DNA from: Prevotella sp.
GTDB lineage: Bacteria > Bacteroidota > Bacteroidia > Bacteroidales > Bacteroidaceae
Length of the DNA: 64,000 nucleotides
Direction of reading: 5' to 3'
NCBI GenBank assembly: GCA_016285075.1
Contig: JAEEQB010000005.1
Span: 1 to 64,000 of the forward strand
The notes beneath the pieces are model-generated. The model searched no databases. It saw only the letters and a list, made by a program, of their open reading frames with translations, and was not told the DNA's origin. Of this stretch, positions 9,154 through 18,974 are shown piece after piece. The position numbers and the translations under genes were made by a program. How positions within the stretch are numbered: position 1 is the stretch's first letter; each line of letters opens with the position of its first letter.

Positions 9154-10593
9154 TTATTTGCAGAGTCGGCAGCCCTCGCACTTGCTGAGCTGTCCTCGGA
9201 AGCGTTTCTCTACAAGGTAGTGCAGACGGTCGCGCAGGGGACTGAGCTGCATCTTGTCTATCACCTCGTTGATGAATGCCTGCTGGAGGAGCAGACGTGC
9301 CTCGGCAAGGCTGATGCCACGTTGCCGCATGTAGAACAAGGCTGCATCGTTCAGCTGGCCTACAGTGGAGCCGTGGGCACACTTCACGTCGTCGGCATAG
9401 ATCTCGAGCATGGGCTGGGTGTACATACGGGCCTCATTGGATGCACAGAGGTTCTGGTTGGTCATCTGAGAGACGGTCTGCTGAGCCCCCGGCTGTACCA
9501 GCACACGCCCGGCAAAGGCACCGGTGGCGTGGTCGTTGAGTACATATTTATATAGTTCGTTGGAAGTGCAGTGGGTAGCCTGATGGGTGATGAGGGTGTT
9601 GTTGTCCACGTGCTGCTGCTTGTCGGCAATGACACAGCCATAGCAGGCACACTCGGCACCTTCTCCAGAGAATATGAGGTCGAGCTTGTTGCGGGTGATG
9701 CCGTTGTGCAGGGTGATGACATTGTGGTTGACGCGGCTGTCACGCTGCTGGTCGATATAGACATTGCTCACACGGACATTCTTGGCGTGGGTCTCTTCCA
9801 GGCAGTAGAGGTCAAGTGAGGCGTTGGCTCCCACGTAGGCCTCGATGATCTGTGTGGTCAGAAAGTGGCAATCGTCGGCGGCATGGTCGCAGAAGAGCAT
9901 CTTGACTTCTGCTCCTTCCTCCAGGACTATCAATACGCGACGATTGACCATCAAGGCTTCATTCCCCACACGTTCCGAAGGCGTCTTGGTCTCAGGCTCT
10001 GAAGAGCCGATATTGGCATTGCTCTTCGCTTGCATGAACGGCGACTTCAGAATGTTGATGACCTGGATGGCGCGGTCTACCTTGACGTTTCTTGGCACAT
10101 AGACCAACAGACCGTCCTGTGCCAGCATTGTGTTCAAAGCGGTAACGGCATCGTCGGAGGTCTTGGCGAGTTTTGCATAATAATTCCCGATGAAATCGGC
10201 GTTTTTTGCCAATGATCCAATGATGACACCCTCAGGCAGTTTGGGAGAGGAGCTGGGTATTCTCGTTCCACTTTCCACTTTACTCGCTTCACTATAGAAC
10301 GCATCGTTCACCATGAAGAAGAGATTGGTGGAGAGGTTGGGCACATCGCATCGGAAAGCCTGATAGGGGTCTACGGGAATCGTCAGCCTGTTCAGGTTCA
10401 ACCCGTAGTCGGGTGCAAAAAGCCTGCTGATGTCGGTATACTTATAGCGTTCCACCTTCCGGGAAGGGAAACCTTGGGATACGAAGTGTTCAAAGGCCTC
10501 GTCGCGTATGGCATTCATCTCTGCCGGGGCGTGGTCACAGATGATCTGCCTTGCCTGTTTGTACAACTCAATATATTGCTGCTCGCTGCTCAT
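9154..10593 (-). CDS. sufD: Fe-S cluster assembly protein SufD
   Basis: FPSRKVERYKYTDI N-terminus, LLVYVPRNVKVDRAIQV, CAHGSTVGQLNDAALFYMRQRGISLAEARLLL; overlaps sufC by 4 nt. Confidence 0.95.
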   Translation of the reverse strand: MSSEQQYIELYKQARQIICDHAPAEMNAIRDEAFEHFVSQGFPSRKVERYKYTDISRLFAPDYGLNLNRLTIPVDPYQAFRCDVPNLSTNLFFMVNDAFYSEASKVESGTRIPSSSPKLPEGVIIGSLAKNADFIGNYYAKLAKTSDDAVTALNTMLAQDGLLVYVPRNVKVDRAIQVINILKSPFMQAKSNANIGSSEPETKTPSERVGNEALMVNRRVLIVLEEGAEVKMLFCDHAADDCHFLTTQIIEAYVGANASLDLYCLEETHAKNVRVSNVYIDQQRDSRVNHNVITLHNGITRNKLDLIFSGEGAECACYGCVIADKQQHVDNNTLITHQATHCTSNELYKYVLNDHATGAFAGRVLVQPGAQQTVSQMTNQNLCASNEARMYTQPMLEIYADDVKCAHGSTVGQLNDAALFYMRQRGISLAEARLLLQQAFINEVIDKMQLSPLRDRLHYLVEKRFRGQLSKCEGCRLCK

Positions 10594-11345
10594 TCTTCTC
10601 CTATCTCCTCTTTTATCCAGTCATAACCATGCTCCTGAATCTCCTTGGCCAGTTCGGGGCCTCCGGTCTTGACAATACGACCCTTGTAGAGCACGTGGAC
10701 GTACTGGGGACGAATCATCTCTAACAACCGGTCATAGTGGGTTATCACTATGCATGAGGTCTCTGGAGTCTGCAATTTGTTGACACCCTCGGCTACAATG
10801 CGCATAGCATCGACATCGAGGCCGGAATCGGTCTCATCAAGAATACTGAGCTTGGGTTCCAGCATGGCCATCTGGAAAATCTCGTTGCGTTTCTTCTCAC
10901 CTCCGCTGAAGCCCTCGTTGACAGAACGGTTGGCCAGCTTGGAGTCGAGTTCCACAACCTTGCGCTTTTCGCGCTGCAGTTTCAGGAATTCTGCCGGTTT
11001 CATCGGTTCCAACCCCTGGTACTTGCGCTTCTCGTTGATGGCAGCTTTCATGAAATTGGTCATTGACACGCCCGGTATCTCCACGGGATACTGGAATGAA
11101 AGGAAAAGCCCCTCATGAGCCCTGTCCTCAGGTGCCATCTGCAGCAGGTCCTTTCCATTGAACCACGCCTCGCCTTCTGTCACCTCGTAGAGCGGATTGC
11201 CCACGAGCACAGCACTCAGCGTAGACTTGCCCGAACCGTTAGGTCCCATGATGGCATGGGTCTCTCCATCGTTGATGACCAGATCTATTCCTTTCAGTAT
11301 TTCCTTGTCGCCAATATTGGCATGCAGGTTCTTGACTTCTAACAT
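10590..11345 (-). CDS. sufC: Fe-S cluster assembly ATPase SufC
   Basis: Walker A GPNGSGKST, FSGGEKKRNEIFQMAMLEPKLSILDETDSGLDVDAMRIV. Confidence 0.97.
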   Translation of the reverse strand: MLEVKNLHANIGDKEILKGIDLVINDGETHAIMGPNGSGKSTLSAVLVGNPLYEVTEGEAWFNGKDLLQMAPEDRAHEGLFLSFQYPVEIPGVSMTNFMKAAINEKRKYQGLEPMKPAEFLKLQREKRKVVELDSKLANRSVNEGFSGGEKKRNEIFQMAMLEPKLSILDETDSGLDVDAMRIVAEGVNKLQTPETSCIVITHYDRLLEMIRPQYVHVLYKGRIVKTGGPELAKEIQEHGYDWIKEEIGEE

Positions 11346-11392
11346 AGTGATATTATGAAATTGAGAGATTGAGAAAATGAGATATTGAGAAA

Positions 11393-12583
11393 TTAATATT
11401 CTATGATGACGGAACGCTTTTCGAGAATACAGGTGGCAGGCGTTCCAATGACAGTGACGCGGGCTGTGGGGTCTTCGCTCTCATTTCCGTTGTCGCAGGC
11501 CCAGCTCTTCTTGACAGAAGCCTTGAACGAACCGCCGCTGACAATGATACCCGTGTCGCTCTTGACGGCCTTGGGCTTACCCTCGTCGTTAGAGCCGGTA
11601 GTGGTGATGTTGAGGCTTCCGCCGCTGAACTCCACGTTCTGGCTGCAGTTGATGCCTTTACCACCATCGCCAGTACTGGTGATGGTAAGGGAACCACCTG
11701 ACATGGTGAAGAGGCTGTCGCTTTTGATGCCTGCACAAGACGTAGTGTCGATGACTCCATCCTTCTTCTCGATGAGACAGTCGCCCTTGGTGGTGATGGT
11801 GATGTTGCCACCAGTGATTTCCGTACGTGCATCGTTCTTGATGCCACGTGCACCGTCGGCAGTGACATTGATGGTGAGGATACCGGCGCTGATGAACAGG
11901 CCGTCATTGATCTTGATGCCATTGCTGGCAGTAGAGTTGGCATTGATGGTGATGTCTTCGGCAACGATGATATAGTCATCAGAGGCGATGGCGTTCTTGC
12001 AGTTGCCAGTGACATTAAGTGTTCCTGTGCCCTGGAAATAGATCTGCCCCTCGCTGAAGAGCGCACCTTTCTGGTCGATGTCGCGCTCAATATAGGATGT
12101 GCCGTCGGTGAGGGTGTTGTTAGTACCGTCAGGACAGTTCACATAGAGTGCCTTGCTACACTGATTGTTAATGGCAGGGCCTTCGGGGTTGGTGATACTT
12201 ACATTGTTCATCACGATGCTAAATGGTGCCTCCCGATAGATGAGCAATGAGCCGTCGGGAGTGGAACCATTGAGAACAATGGTGATGTGATTTGTTGTGG
12301 CAGAGCTGATGACGACATCGGCTCCGCTGATGGTGAACTCGCTGTCAAGAGCACCAGTGACGGTGGCAGAAGCACCGTCATAGCTGACATAGATAGTGTC
12401 GCTGGAGGTGGCGGGAATGTCGGGTTCCTCGGGTTCTTCTTCCTCAGCCTTGATATATTCGCTGAAGTCGGTGGTATCGTCGTTCTCGCAGGCAGTGAAG
12501 GCAGTGAGTGCTACGGCAAAACCGCAACTCATGCAAAATGCAAGGAGAAACTTCTGTATGCTTGTGGTCTTCATATCTGTCAT
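11393..12583 (-). CDS. Carbohydrate-binding domain-containing lipoprotein (DUF4353-like)
   Basis: Lipobox TAFTACEND; repetitive beta-helix-like GTLNVTGNCKNAIASDDYIIVAEDITINANSTASNGIKINDGLFIS. Confidence 0.75.
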   Translation of the reverse strand: MTDMKTTSIQKFLLAFCMSCGFAVALTAFTACENDDTTDFSEYIKAEEEEPEEPDIPATSSDTIYVSYDGASATVTGALDSEFTISGADVVISSATTNHITIVLNGSTPDGSLLIYREAPFSIVMNNVSITNPEGPAINNQCSKALYVNCPDGTNNTLTDGTSYIERDIDQKGALFSEGQIYFQGTGTLNVTGNCKNAIASDDYIIVAEDITINANSTASNGIKINDGLFISAGILTINVTADGARGIKNDARTEITGGNITITTKGDCLIEKKDGVIDTTSCAGIKSDSLFTMSGGSLTITSTGDGGKGINCSQNVEFSGGSLNITTTGSNDEGKPKAVKSDTGIIVSGGSFKASVKKSWACDNGNESEDPTARVTVIGTPATCILEKRSVIIEY

Positions 12584-12601
12584 ACCTTGTTATCCGTAAT
12601 C

Positions 12602-13387
12602 TTAGAACTTGATTTTGTAGCCTACGCCCAGATAGTGCATATCGGGTTCGTAGTCGTTTTCATCTACATGGCGCTGGTCCTGGAAGCGGTAGTAGAGCTC
12701 GAAAGAATGCTGCTTGGAGAGCTTCAGACTTGTGCCCACCGAGTAGCGTACTTTCTCGATACCCCAGCTGTTGTAGAGCTCCACGCTGGCAAAGGGTTTC
12801 AGTGTGGCACGCTTACGGTCGTACTCTACCTCAAAGCGTGAGCGTAGCTGATTCTTGGCCTTGCCATTGCGTACCCTTGTCTGTGATGCCCATCCGTCTG
12901 TGCCTTGCCATGTGGAGGAGCCGTAGTCACTGAAATAGTAACGCTCAGTATCGGCTTGCGGACGATAGGTGTATTGCCAGCGTTCACGCAGCGAGATTTT
13001 CAGATTGGTACCCGGCAGCTTCGTATCAGCAGTCAGCGAGGCGTTCAGCCTGTGACGGATGCCCCAGTAGCTGGGCCGCCAGTATTTGGTGGCGATCTTC
13101 TCGCGATAGTTGTTGTAAAGCAGGATGTAAGAGGCATCAGCTTTCAACCATTTCGTGAGTTTGTAGTCCAAGCCCACAGAACCGCTCCAGCGGTCTGCTG
13201 TCTTGAAATTATTGCGGGAACGGAAATCGCCTCCAAGGTTGATGCTGAGGTTCGAGGTCAGCTTCTTCTCGGCTTCAACGCTTACAATCAGACCACCTTC
13301 CGATTGCGCCACTGCGTGGCTAAATGACAAATGATAAATGATAAATGATAATATCACCCATCTTTTTTCACCCCATACTCTCATCAT
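12602..13387 (-). CDS. DUF2490-like outer-membrane beta-barrel protein
   Basis: Signal peptide plus LTSNLSINLGGDFRSRNNF..SVGLDYKLTKWLKADASYILLYNNYREK and C-terminal HYLGVGYKIKF. Confidence 0.65.
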   Translation of the reverse strand: MMRVWGEKRWVILSFIIYHLSFSHAVAQSEGGLIVSVEAEKKLTSNLSINLGGDFRSRNNFKTADRWSGSVGLDYKLTKWLKADASYILLYNNYREKIATKYWRPSYWGIRHRLNASLTADTKLPGTNLKISLRERWQYTYRPQADTERYYFSDYGSSTWQGTDGWASQTRVRNGKAKNQLRSRFEVEYDRKRATLKPFASVELYNSWGIEKVRYSVGTSLKLSKQHSFELYYRFQDQRHVDENDYEPDMHYLGVGYKIKF

Positions 13388-13393
13388 AGCTTC

Positions 13394-14053
13394 CTAAAAT
13401 AAAATGCTGTGTAATGTCTCGCGCCATTGCGACTTGCGTACCTCGTACTGTCCATCCACATCGCTGGCAGAGTCACCTTCATACGTAATTTTAAGTACGG
13501 CAGAATCCTTCAGGAAGTCAACGCCTCCCACATTGATTCTCAAGATCTTCAACCCTAAGCGCTGCTCCAAGTCAGCCTTCAGTTCTGCACGACGCTCAGG
13601 CTTGATCAGTTCAATACGGTCGTACTGAATGAGTTTTGTCTGCTGCACCTTCAGACTCAGTTCACAAAGCCAGATGGTAGTGACTGTGACTGCATCGACA
13701 ATGAGTAACTCTAAATAGTCTTCAGCCATGGCGTGAACCACAGAGAGGCAGATGATGACAAACAAATAGGTCATCTCGCGAACCGGCATGGCATCTGTGC
13801 GATAACGCATGATGGAGAAGATGCCGAACAACCCCAGACCCACACCCATGGATGCCTTGCCACGCTCTATGCCCATCATGAAGTAGACCAAGAAGAAGAT
13901 GGCCACCGACATCAGCATGAACGTGAAGAAGAAGTCGCGGCGATGGCTCTTTTTATAATACAGCCGGGAGATGATCACCCAGTTCACTACCAAGCAGATG
14001 ATGAACTTCACCATCGTGCTCAGGAATTCGGTAGAAAAAATCGTTGTATCCAT
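13394..14053 (-). CDS. DUF4956 domain-containing membrane protein
   Basis: Multiple TM helices, LGLFGIFSIMRYRTDAMPVREMTYLFVIICLSVVHA, adjacent to VTC gene. Confidence 0.8.
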   Translation of the reverse strand: MDTTIFSTEFLSTMVKFIICLVVNWVIISRLYYKKSHRRDFFFTFMLMSVAIFFLVYFMMGIERGKASMGVGLGLFGIFSIMRYRTDAMPVREMTYLFVIICLSVVHAMAEDYLELLIVDAVTVTTIWLCELSLKVQQTKLIQYDRIELIKPERRAELKADLEQRLGLKILRINVGGVDFLKDSAVLKITYEGDSASDVDGQYEVRKSQWRETLHSILF

Positions 14054-14075
14054 AACTATATCTCTTTTTACCTTA

Positions 14076-14825
14076 TTAATTATTCATCTTTTCTATCTTC
14101 TCAATGTCACGCAGCTTCTGCTTGAAGAGGTTCACTGGCAGATCCTCGTTCGTCATGGCTGCCCCCATGCAGTATTTGCTGAAGCCGTGGGGTTTGATGT
14201 GCAGTTCTCGAAGCATGGACAGTACAGGAGAGAATACCTGACCGTCGCGCTTCAGTTCGATAATCACTAATGGTCCCATGTCTCGGTCGTGACCTGTCAG
14301 CATGTTGTGGAACTGCAATTCTGTGTCGATGGTCAGACGTTCGGTCTTCAGCCTGTTCACCAAGGTGATGCGGTGGAAGAAGTTGTGCATGTGGGGAACC
14401 AAGTCGTCGACATTGAACCGAAGGGTACGGCTCAGGAATTCGCGCTTGGCAGTGTCGGCAAGGTCCATGTCATTGACCTCTATCCGCTTCTTCTTCGTAC
14501 GTCCGTGGTTGTTCTTGGTCTTCACCTCCATGAACTGCAGGTTGGAACTGACATAGGTGCGGAAACGTATCTTCTGGCGGCCAGCATGTCCGTGCTGGTG
14601 GTCCTTGAACATGTCAAAGCCCTGTGTGTCGAAATAGGTGGTGTCGTAGAGCATGTTCCGCTCTCCGTCAATCTCCTGAGCATAGTAGTCACCCTGAGCC
14701 ATCTCCAATAGACGGCAAAGCTGAGGAAGAGTGGTCACGAACTTAGTGTCCGTGCGGTTCATCAGCTTTACCGAGCTCATTTCTGCCAAGGTGATGGCGG
14801 GAAAATTCTGGAGTAGTTCTGTCAT
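14076..14825 (-). CDS. Polyphosphate polymerase (VTC) domain protein
   Basis: LMNRTDTKFVTTLPQL, YDTTYFDTQGFDMFKDHQHGHAGRQKIRFRTY, FMEVKTKNNHGRTKKKRI. Confidence 0.85.
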   Translation of the reverse strand: MTELLQNFPAITLAEMSSVKLMNRTDTKFVTTLPQLCRLLEMAQGDYYAQEIDGERNMLYDTTYFDTQGFDMFKDHQHGHAGRQKIRFRTYVSSNLQFMEVKTKNNHGRTKKKRIEVNDMDLADTAKREFLSRTLRFNVDDLVPHMHNFFHRITLVNRLKTERLTIDTELQFHNMLTGHDRDMGPLVIIELKRDGQVFSPVLSMLRELHIKPHGFSKYCMGAAMTNEDLPVNLFKQKLRDIEKIEKMNN

Positions 14826-14949
14826 GGATTTGTCGCTTTTAGTTTCCGCTTTCTATTTTCCGTTTGCAAAGGTAATAAAAAAGTAGTAAACTCAGCAAAT
14901 CCATTCAACAAACCACCGTTTTTTTTCAGTTAATTAAAGTTCTGGTTAC

Positions 14950-15585
14950 TTACTGGAAGTCGAAACCGATGCGGACACCGTCATAGCTATTGCTTATCTG
15001 GCCAATAGCCTGGATGTTGGAGTTGCCGCTCAGAGCCGACAGCGTCTGCAGGACGGTAAGCAGTTTCTTGGCCTCGAAGAGGATGGCAATACCGTTGGCG
15101 TTGCGCTTGGCGTAGCAGTTCATGTTGAGCAGCAGGCCCTGCAGCTGTATCTTACAGTTGGACTCGTCGAACGTCCATCTGCCCTGCATGGGTTTGCCGC
15201 CAATGGTAGCAGAATAGGTACCATCCTGGTTGAATGTGATGCCGGTATTGCTGTTGTTGATGCCCACCTGCTGATAGTATGGCTGCAGCTTGCTCTTAAT
15301 CTGTGCGGCCACCACCTCACCGCCAGCCTTCGCCAACAGCTGATCACTGGTGAAGGCACAGCCGGGATTAGCATAACGCCATGTACCGATAAGATTCTGT
15401 GCGGTGACCTTCTGGGCACCGATGACGCTGGTAATGACGTTGGTAATGGTTCCTCCGTAGAGAACCTCATTCAGTACAGCACTGAGGATATCGCCAGTGG
15501 CCGATCCTGTCGAACCTGTTCCTAATGTTCCGCAGCCTGCCAATAGCATGGTGGCAGCTACTGCTAAAGTCTTAATTCTTTTCAT
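14950..15585 (-). CDS. DUF4923-like lipoprotein
   Basis: MKRIKTLAVAATMLLAGCGTLGTG lipobox; LIGTWRYANPGCAFTSDQLLAKAGGEVVAAQIKSKLQPYYQQVGI. Confidence 0.7.
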   Translation of the reverse strand: MKRIKTLAVAATMLLAGCGTLGTGSTGSATGDILSAVLNEVLYGGTITNVITSVIGAQKVTAQNLIGTWRYANPGCAFTSDQLLAKAGGEVVAAQIKSKLQPYYQQVGINNSNTGITFNQDGTYSATIGGKPMQGRWTFDESNCKIQLQGLLLNMNCYAKRNANGIAILFEAKKLLTVLQTLSALSGNSNIQAIGQISNSYDGVRIGFDFQ

Positions 15586-15638
15586 AGTTTTTGTAAGTTT
15601 ATGAGTTTTGTTTATGTAAAATGTTTCTGTTTTCACGA

Positions 15639-18600
15639 TTATCTTTCCAGCACTTCCTGCAAATAGATGGCATCAAGGCTCCAAAGAGCTGCATCGTTGG
15701 TAGACAGACCGTTCCACTCGTCAATTGGAGCCGCCACTTCGGGAGGCAGTATCTTACGGATGCTGAACTGGGGTGCCGCCTCGTGCTCAATGCGGCTCCA
15801 TAGGTCGTTCCAGGTCTCTGCAGCCAACTGTGGGGAACGCGTCTGCCACGCTGCATAGGCCATGAGTCTGCGGACGGGGAAGCGGTTGCGTGAGATTTCC
15901 GAGGCCATCTGCTTGTAGCGCCTGGCATGATCGAGCCATACGGGCTGGAATTGTCGGCGAGTAGCTTCTGGGATGATGGTCAGCATTTCGTTCATCACCT
16001 CAAATCCGCCCATAATGGTGGCAAGGTGGTTGGTATTTTTCCTCTGTGTATCACCCTCATAAGTGATTAATCCCGTATCGGGGTAGTAACCCAAGGCTTT
16101 GTTTCCAGTAAACAAGCCGTCGGACAGCCGTGAGATACTTTGCAGCCCATTGCATATCTTATCCAAGTAGTATTTATTCCCTGTCCGTTCCCATTCTGTC
16201 ATCCAATTGCCTGCGTATGCCAGCCAATCAGGACCGATACGCAGCCGTGCAGGTGCAGAACAGGGAAACATTGAGCGAGGCTCCGCCAGACGCATGGGAT
16301 CCAGATGATAGAGCAAGGTGTCGGCATCGGTCTGTGCATGCATCAGGTCACCAGTCCGCTCATCACAGGTGAGATAATAATAGAACCGTAGGAACGCGGA
16401 CTGCGAGATGCGTGCCTCCTTGGCTCCGCAACCCCAGTGGCTGACATTATGGCGTGAACCTAAGGGTGCGAAGGGCCCTAAATGGTAAGTATCCACCTCG
16501 GCATTGTGACGTGTCATTGCTTCAGCCATTTGCCAAACGTCCTTACGGCTTGTACGCAGGAACGAATACCAGAGCCACATGGGCGTTGCCAGCTCAGTGT
16601 TGTCCCAGGCATAGCCTCCTACATCGTATTGCCAGGAATGGCGCACAGGGTCGTAGGCATGCATCAGGTCTCCGTAGTTCCAGAATCCGTACCATTTGTG
16701 CTGCTCTATGGCATTACGGTAGAATTCCAGGTATTCACTCAGACGGCGCTCCACATGGGAAGAATCAGCCTTAGGCAGGCTCCATAATCCGAAAGCCTGC
16801 TTCTGATGCAGGTATTCCGGTGTGGGAAGCAAGAGAGCATCGTGGACTATCTGTGCGGCAGTGGCAGCAACTTGTGGCTTGCCTGGATAGCCCGTCTGAG
16901 GGAACAGCCAGAGCACCGAGGTGCGGGCAATGCCATAAGGTGAGCTCATGCCTGGCTGCACATCCTCATAACTGGCCTGAAGGCTGTGGGCAATGGTGTC
17001 GTAGTGGCATAGGTTCATCGGTTCTGCCTCAGGGCTCCACATCCAAGCGGTGACTGCTGCTTCTTCATTGCGGGCCTGGTCTATCTGTAACGTGGAGGGA
17101 TAGGACTGCCAGAAGTCCTTCAGCCCCACGCCTAATCCTCCGCTGGCGTCACCCACGAAAGCATAGCCGGGAGCCCGTTGCCCTGTAAACGTACCTATCC
17201 ATGGTGAAGCCGACGTTGCCCGTTTGCGAACGGAAAAGCTGTTATCAGTCAGCTGTGACAGACGGTAACCGTCCCACGCAGCCCAATTGTCCAATAACTG
17301 CCGGTCTATTGCATTGAAAGATTCATAGGCAGCAATACGTTCTCCCTGAAGCTGCCTGCGCTCTGCCTGCGGATCTGACAGCCAGCGACGTCCTGTCAAG
17401 GGTTGGACGGGTTCAGCCCAAACACCGTCGCCATTATCAGTGGCAAAGGCGACATGACGATTGTACAGTTCATCGCGAAGAGGAACGTTGAACCGGATGC
17501 CTAATGAGGAAATATTGTCACGGTGCTCGTCGCCATCGTAGACAAAGGAATGGACGAGTTTCACTTGTTCCGATCCCTTCCAGAAATACAGGCGGAGGGT
17601 AAAAGGCAGACACTGACGTTTTTCGTTAGACAGATGGTGTCCTTCCACCTTGACTACTGCAGATACATTGCCCGAACGTTCCAAGACGACAGTATCGATC
17701 TGAGAGACAAGTGGCACTTCTTTTTCAACAAGTGGCATTCCTGGTTCGTCAAGTGGCTCTTTAGATTCGTTATGTGGTTCTTTATAATTAAAGGATGCCA
17801 CTAACCATGCACTGCCTCCGACACGCACTCCGTCCAGTATAAGGCTGTCGAGGATGTTACTTCCTTTGCGAGGCAAATAGGCTTTCATGCGGCCTGTGCC
17901 AATTTGCAGTTGTGTGTCAGTAACTCGTGTATCCATCCGGTTCTGTTCCTTGCCTTTTTTGCTGTTCATCCGAAAGGACAAATCATCAGAGGGAGACGCC
18001 ACAGTAGATACTCCAGCCCACTTCACAGAGCCGTCAGGCCATCGGGCATTCACCCAACAGTCGAATCGATCTGTATTGCTTACCTCCCGCAATTCACCTG
18101 GAGCAAAGGGAATACCAAAACTCACAGGTTGCGGGTTGGAGGGAGTTTTCCCGATCCAATGCAGGGGAATGCCAGTCTTGAAAGAATACTGCCCGATAGG
18201 CATGATTCGGAAGTTGGTGATACGGATACGAGACCAAGTAGTACGGAAGCCAAACCATCCCTCCGTCAGCGGCTGAGGGTCGAGATAGCTGACAATTGGC
18301 TCTCCGTCGATTGTCATGGTGGTGCGTCCTACTGCACTTTCTATCCGGATATGATACCAATGGTTGGCCTTCAGCAGGTGTTTCGTGTCGGTATATTCTT
18401 TCAGGATGGCAGGTCTATAACCGGTACTGTCCACTCCCCGTGCGTCACCCGTATATCGACGGAAGCGGGTGGTGGTGTTGCTGTTGCCACCATAGCCTAG
18501 ATAATACATCTGCAGGGTGTAGCAGCGCGTGAAGATACCACTGCGCCACCCGGCACGAGCCCAGATGTCTTTTGCCTCAGGGTCTGAAGCCAGCCAGAAC

Positions 18601-18890
18601 ACATTCATGTCGCTCAAACGGTCACCGTTTCGGCCTTCGTCCAACACACACACGTCATATTCCACTGCTATATCAGCTTTCAGCTTTTCCTTTCGCCACA
18701 GTGTGAGACCCTTTGGCGACAACACCTCTGCAGTATCACTACGGAAAGACACCGTATAGTCAGACGATTCCGACTCTACCCGCCAGTACTTTTTGAACTG
18801 CCGGGCATCCAGTCCTGATTCAGCAGCCGCAGTGACTGCCGTCAGGAACAGCAGGAGAAGGAGTCTAGAAATGCGTGCTGCCATCGTCAT
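15639..18890 (-). CDS. DUF6250 + exo-rhamnogalacturonan-lyase-like (PL26-like) secreted protein
   Basis: Signal peptide; N-terminal YWRVESESSDYTVSF..RAGWRSGIFTRCYTLQMYYLGYGGN (DUF6250-like) followed by a long lyase-like region. Confidence 0.6.
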   Translation of the reverse strand: MTMAARISRLLLLLFLTAVTAAAESGLDARQFKKYWRVESESSDYTVSFRSDTAEVLSPKGLTLWRKEKLKADIAVEYDVCVLDEGRNGDRLSDMNVFWLASDPEAKDIWARAGWRSGIFTRCYTLQMYYLGYGGNSNTTTRFRRYTGDARGVDSTGYRPAILKEYTDTKHLLKANHWYHIRIESAVGRTTMTIDGEPIVSYLDPQPLTEGWFGFRTTWSRIRITNFRIMPIGQYSFKTGIPLHWIGKTPSNPQPVSFGIPFAPGELREVSNTDRFDCWVNARWPDGSVKWAGVSTVASPSDDLSFRMNSKKGKEQNRMDTRVTDTQLQIGTGRMKAYLPRKGSNILDSLILDGVRVGGSAWLVASFNYKEPHNESKEPLDEPGMPLVEKEVPLVSQIDTVVLERSGNVSAVVKVEGHHLSNEKRQCLPFTLRLYFWKGSEQVKLVHSFVYDGDEHRDNISSLGIRFNVPLRDELYNRHVAFATDNGDGVWAEPVQPLTGRRWLSDPQAERRQLQGERIAAYESFNAIDRQLLDNWAAWDGYRLSQLTDNSFSVRKRATSASPWIGTFTGQRAPGYAFVGDASGGLGVGLKDFWQSYPSTLQIDQARNEEAAVTAWMWSPEAEPMNLCHYDTIAHSLQASYEDVQPGMSSPYGIARTSVLWLFPQTGYPGKPQVAATAAQIVHDALLLPTPEYLHQKQAFGLWSLPKADSSHVERRLSEYLEFYRNAIEQHKWYGFWNYGDLMHAYDPVRHSWQYDVGGYAWDNTELATPMWLWYSFLRTSRKDVWQMAEAMTRHNAEVDTYHLGPFAPLGSRHNVSHWGCGAKEARISQSAFLRFYYYLTCDERTGDLMHAQTDADTLLYHLDPMRLAEPRSMFPCSAPARLRIGPDWLAYAGNWMTEWERTGNKYYLDKICNGLQSISRLSDGLFTGNKALGYYPDTGLITYEGDTQRKNTNHLATIMGGFEVMNEMLTIIPEATRRQFQPVWLDHARRYKQMASEISRNRFPVRRLMAYAAWQTRSPQLAAETWNDLWSRIEHEAAPQFSIRKILPPEVAAPIDEWNGLSTNDAALWSLDAIYLQEVLER

Positions 18891-18974
18891 TGAATATTGA
18901 TATGTCAGTAGGAATAGCTTCAGGGTTGAACCGCATACTCATAGCCTGTTTTTGATGTTTTGTTTCTGTGTCAG

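Noticed and set aside
9220-10215. Antisense ORFs across sufD, and similarly in rnhB/sufS/M16, SusC/SusD, argH and S41 regions
   Set aside because: Codon-bias shadows of confident genes on the opposite strand.
11401-12090. 229-aa Ser-rich ORF overlapping the DUF4353-like gene in another frame
   Set aside because: Low-complexity composition from repetitive coding DNA; the alternative frame has a lipobox and domain structure.
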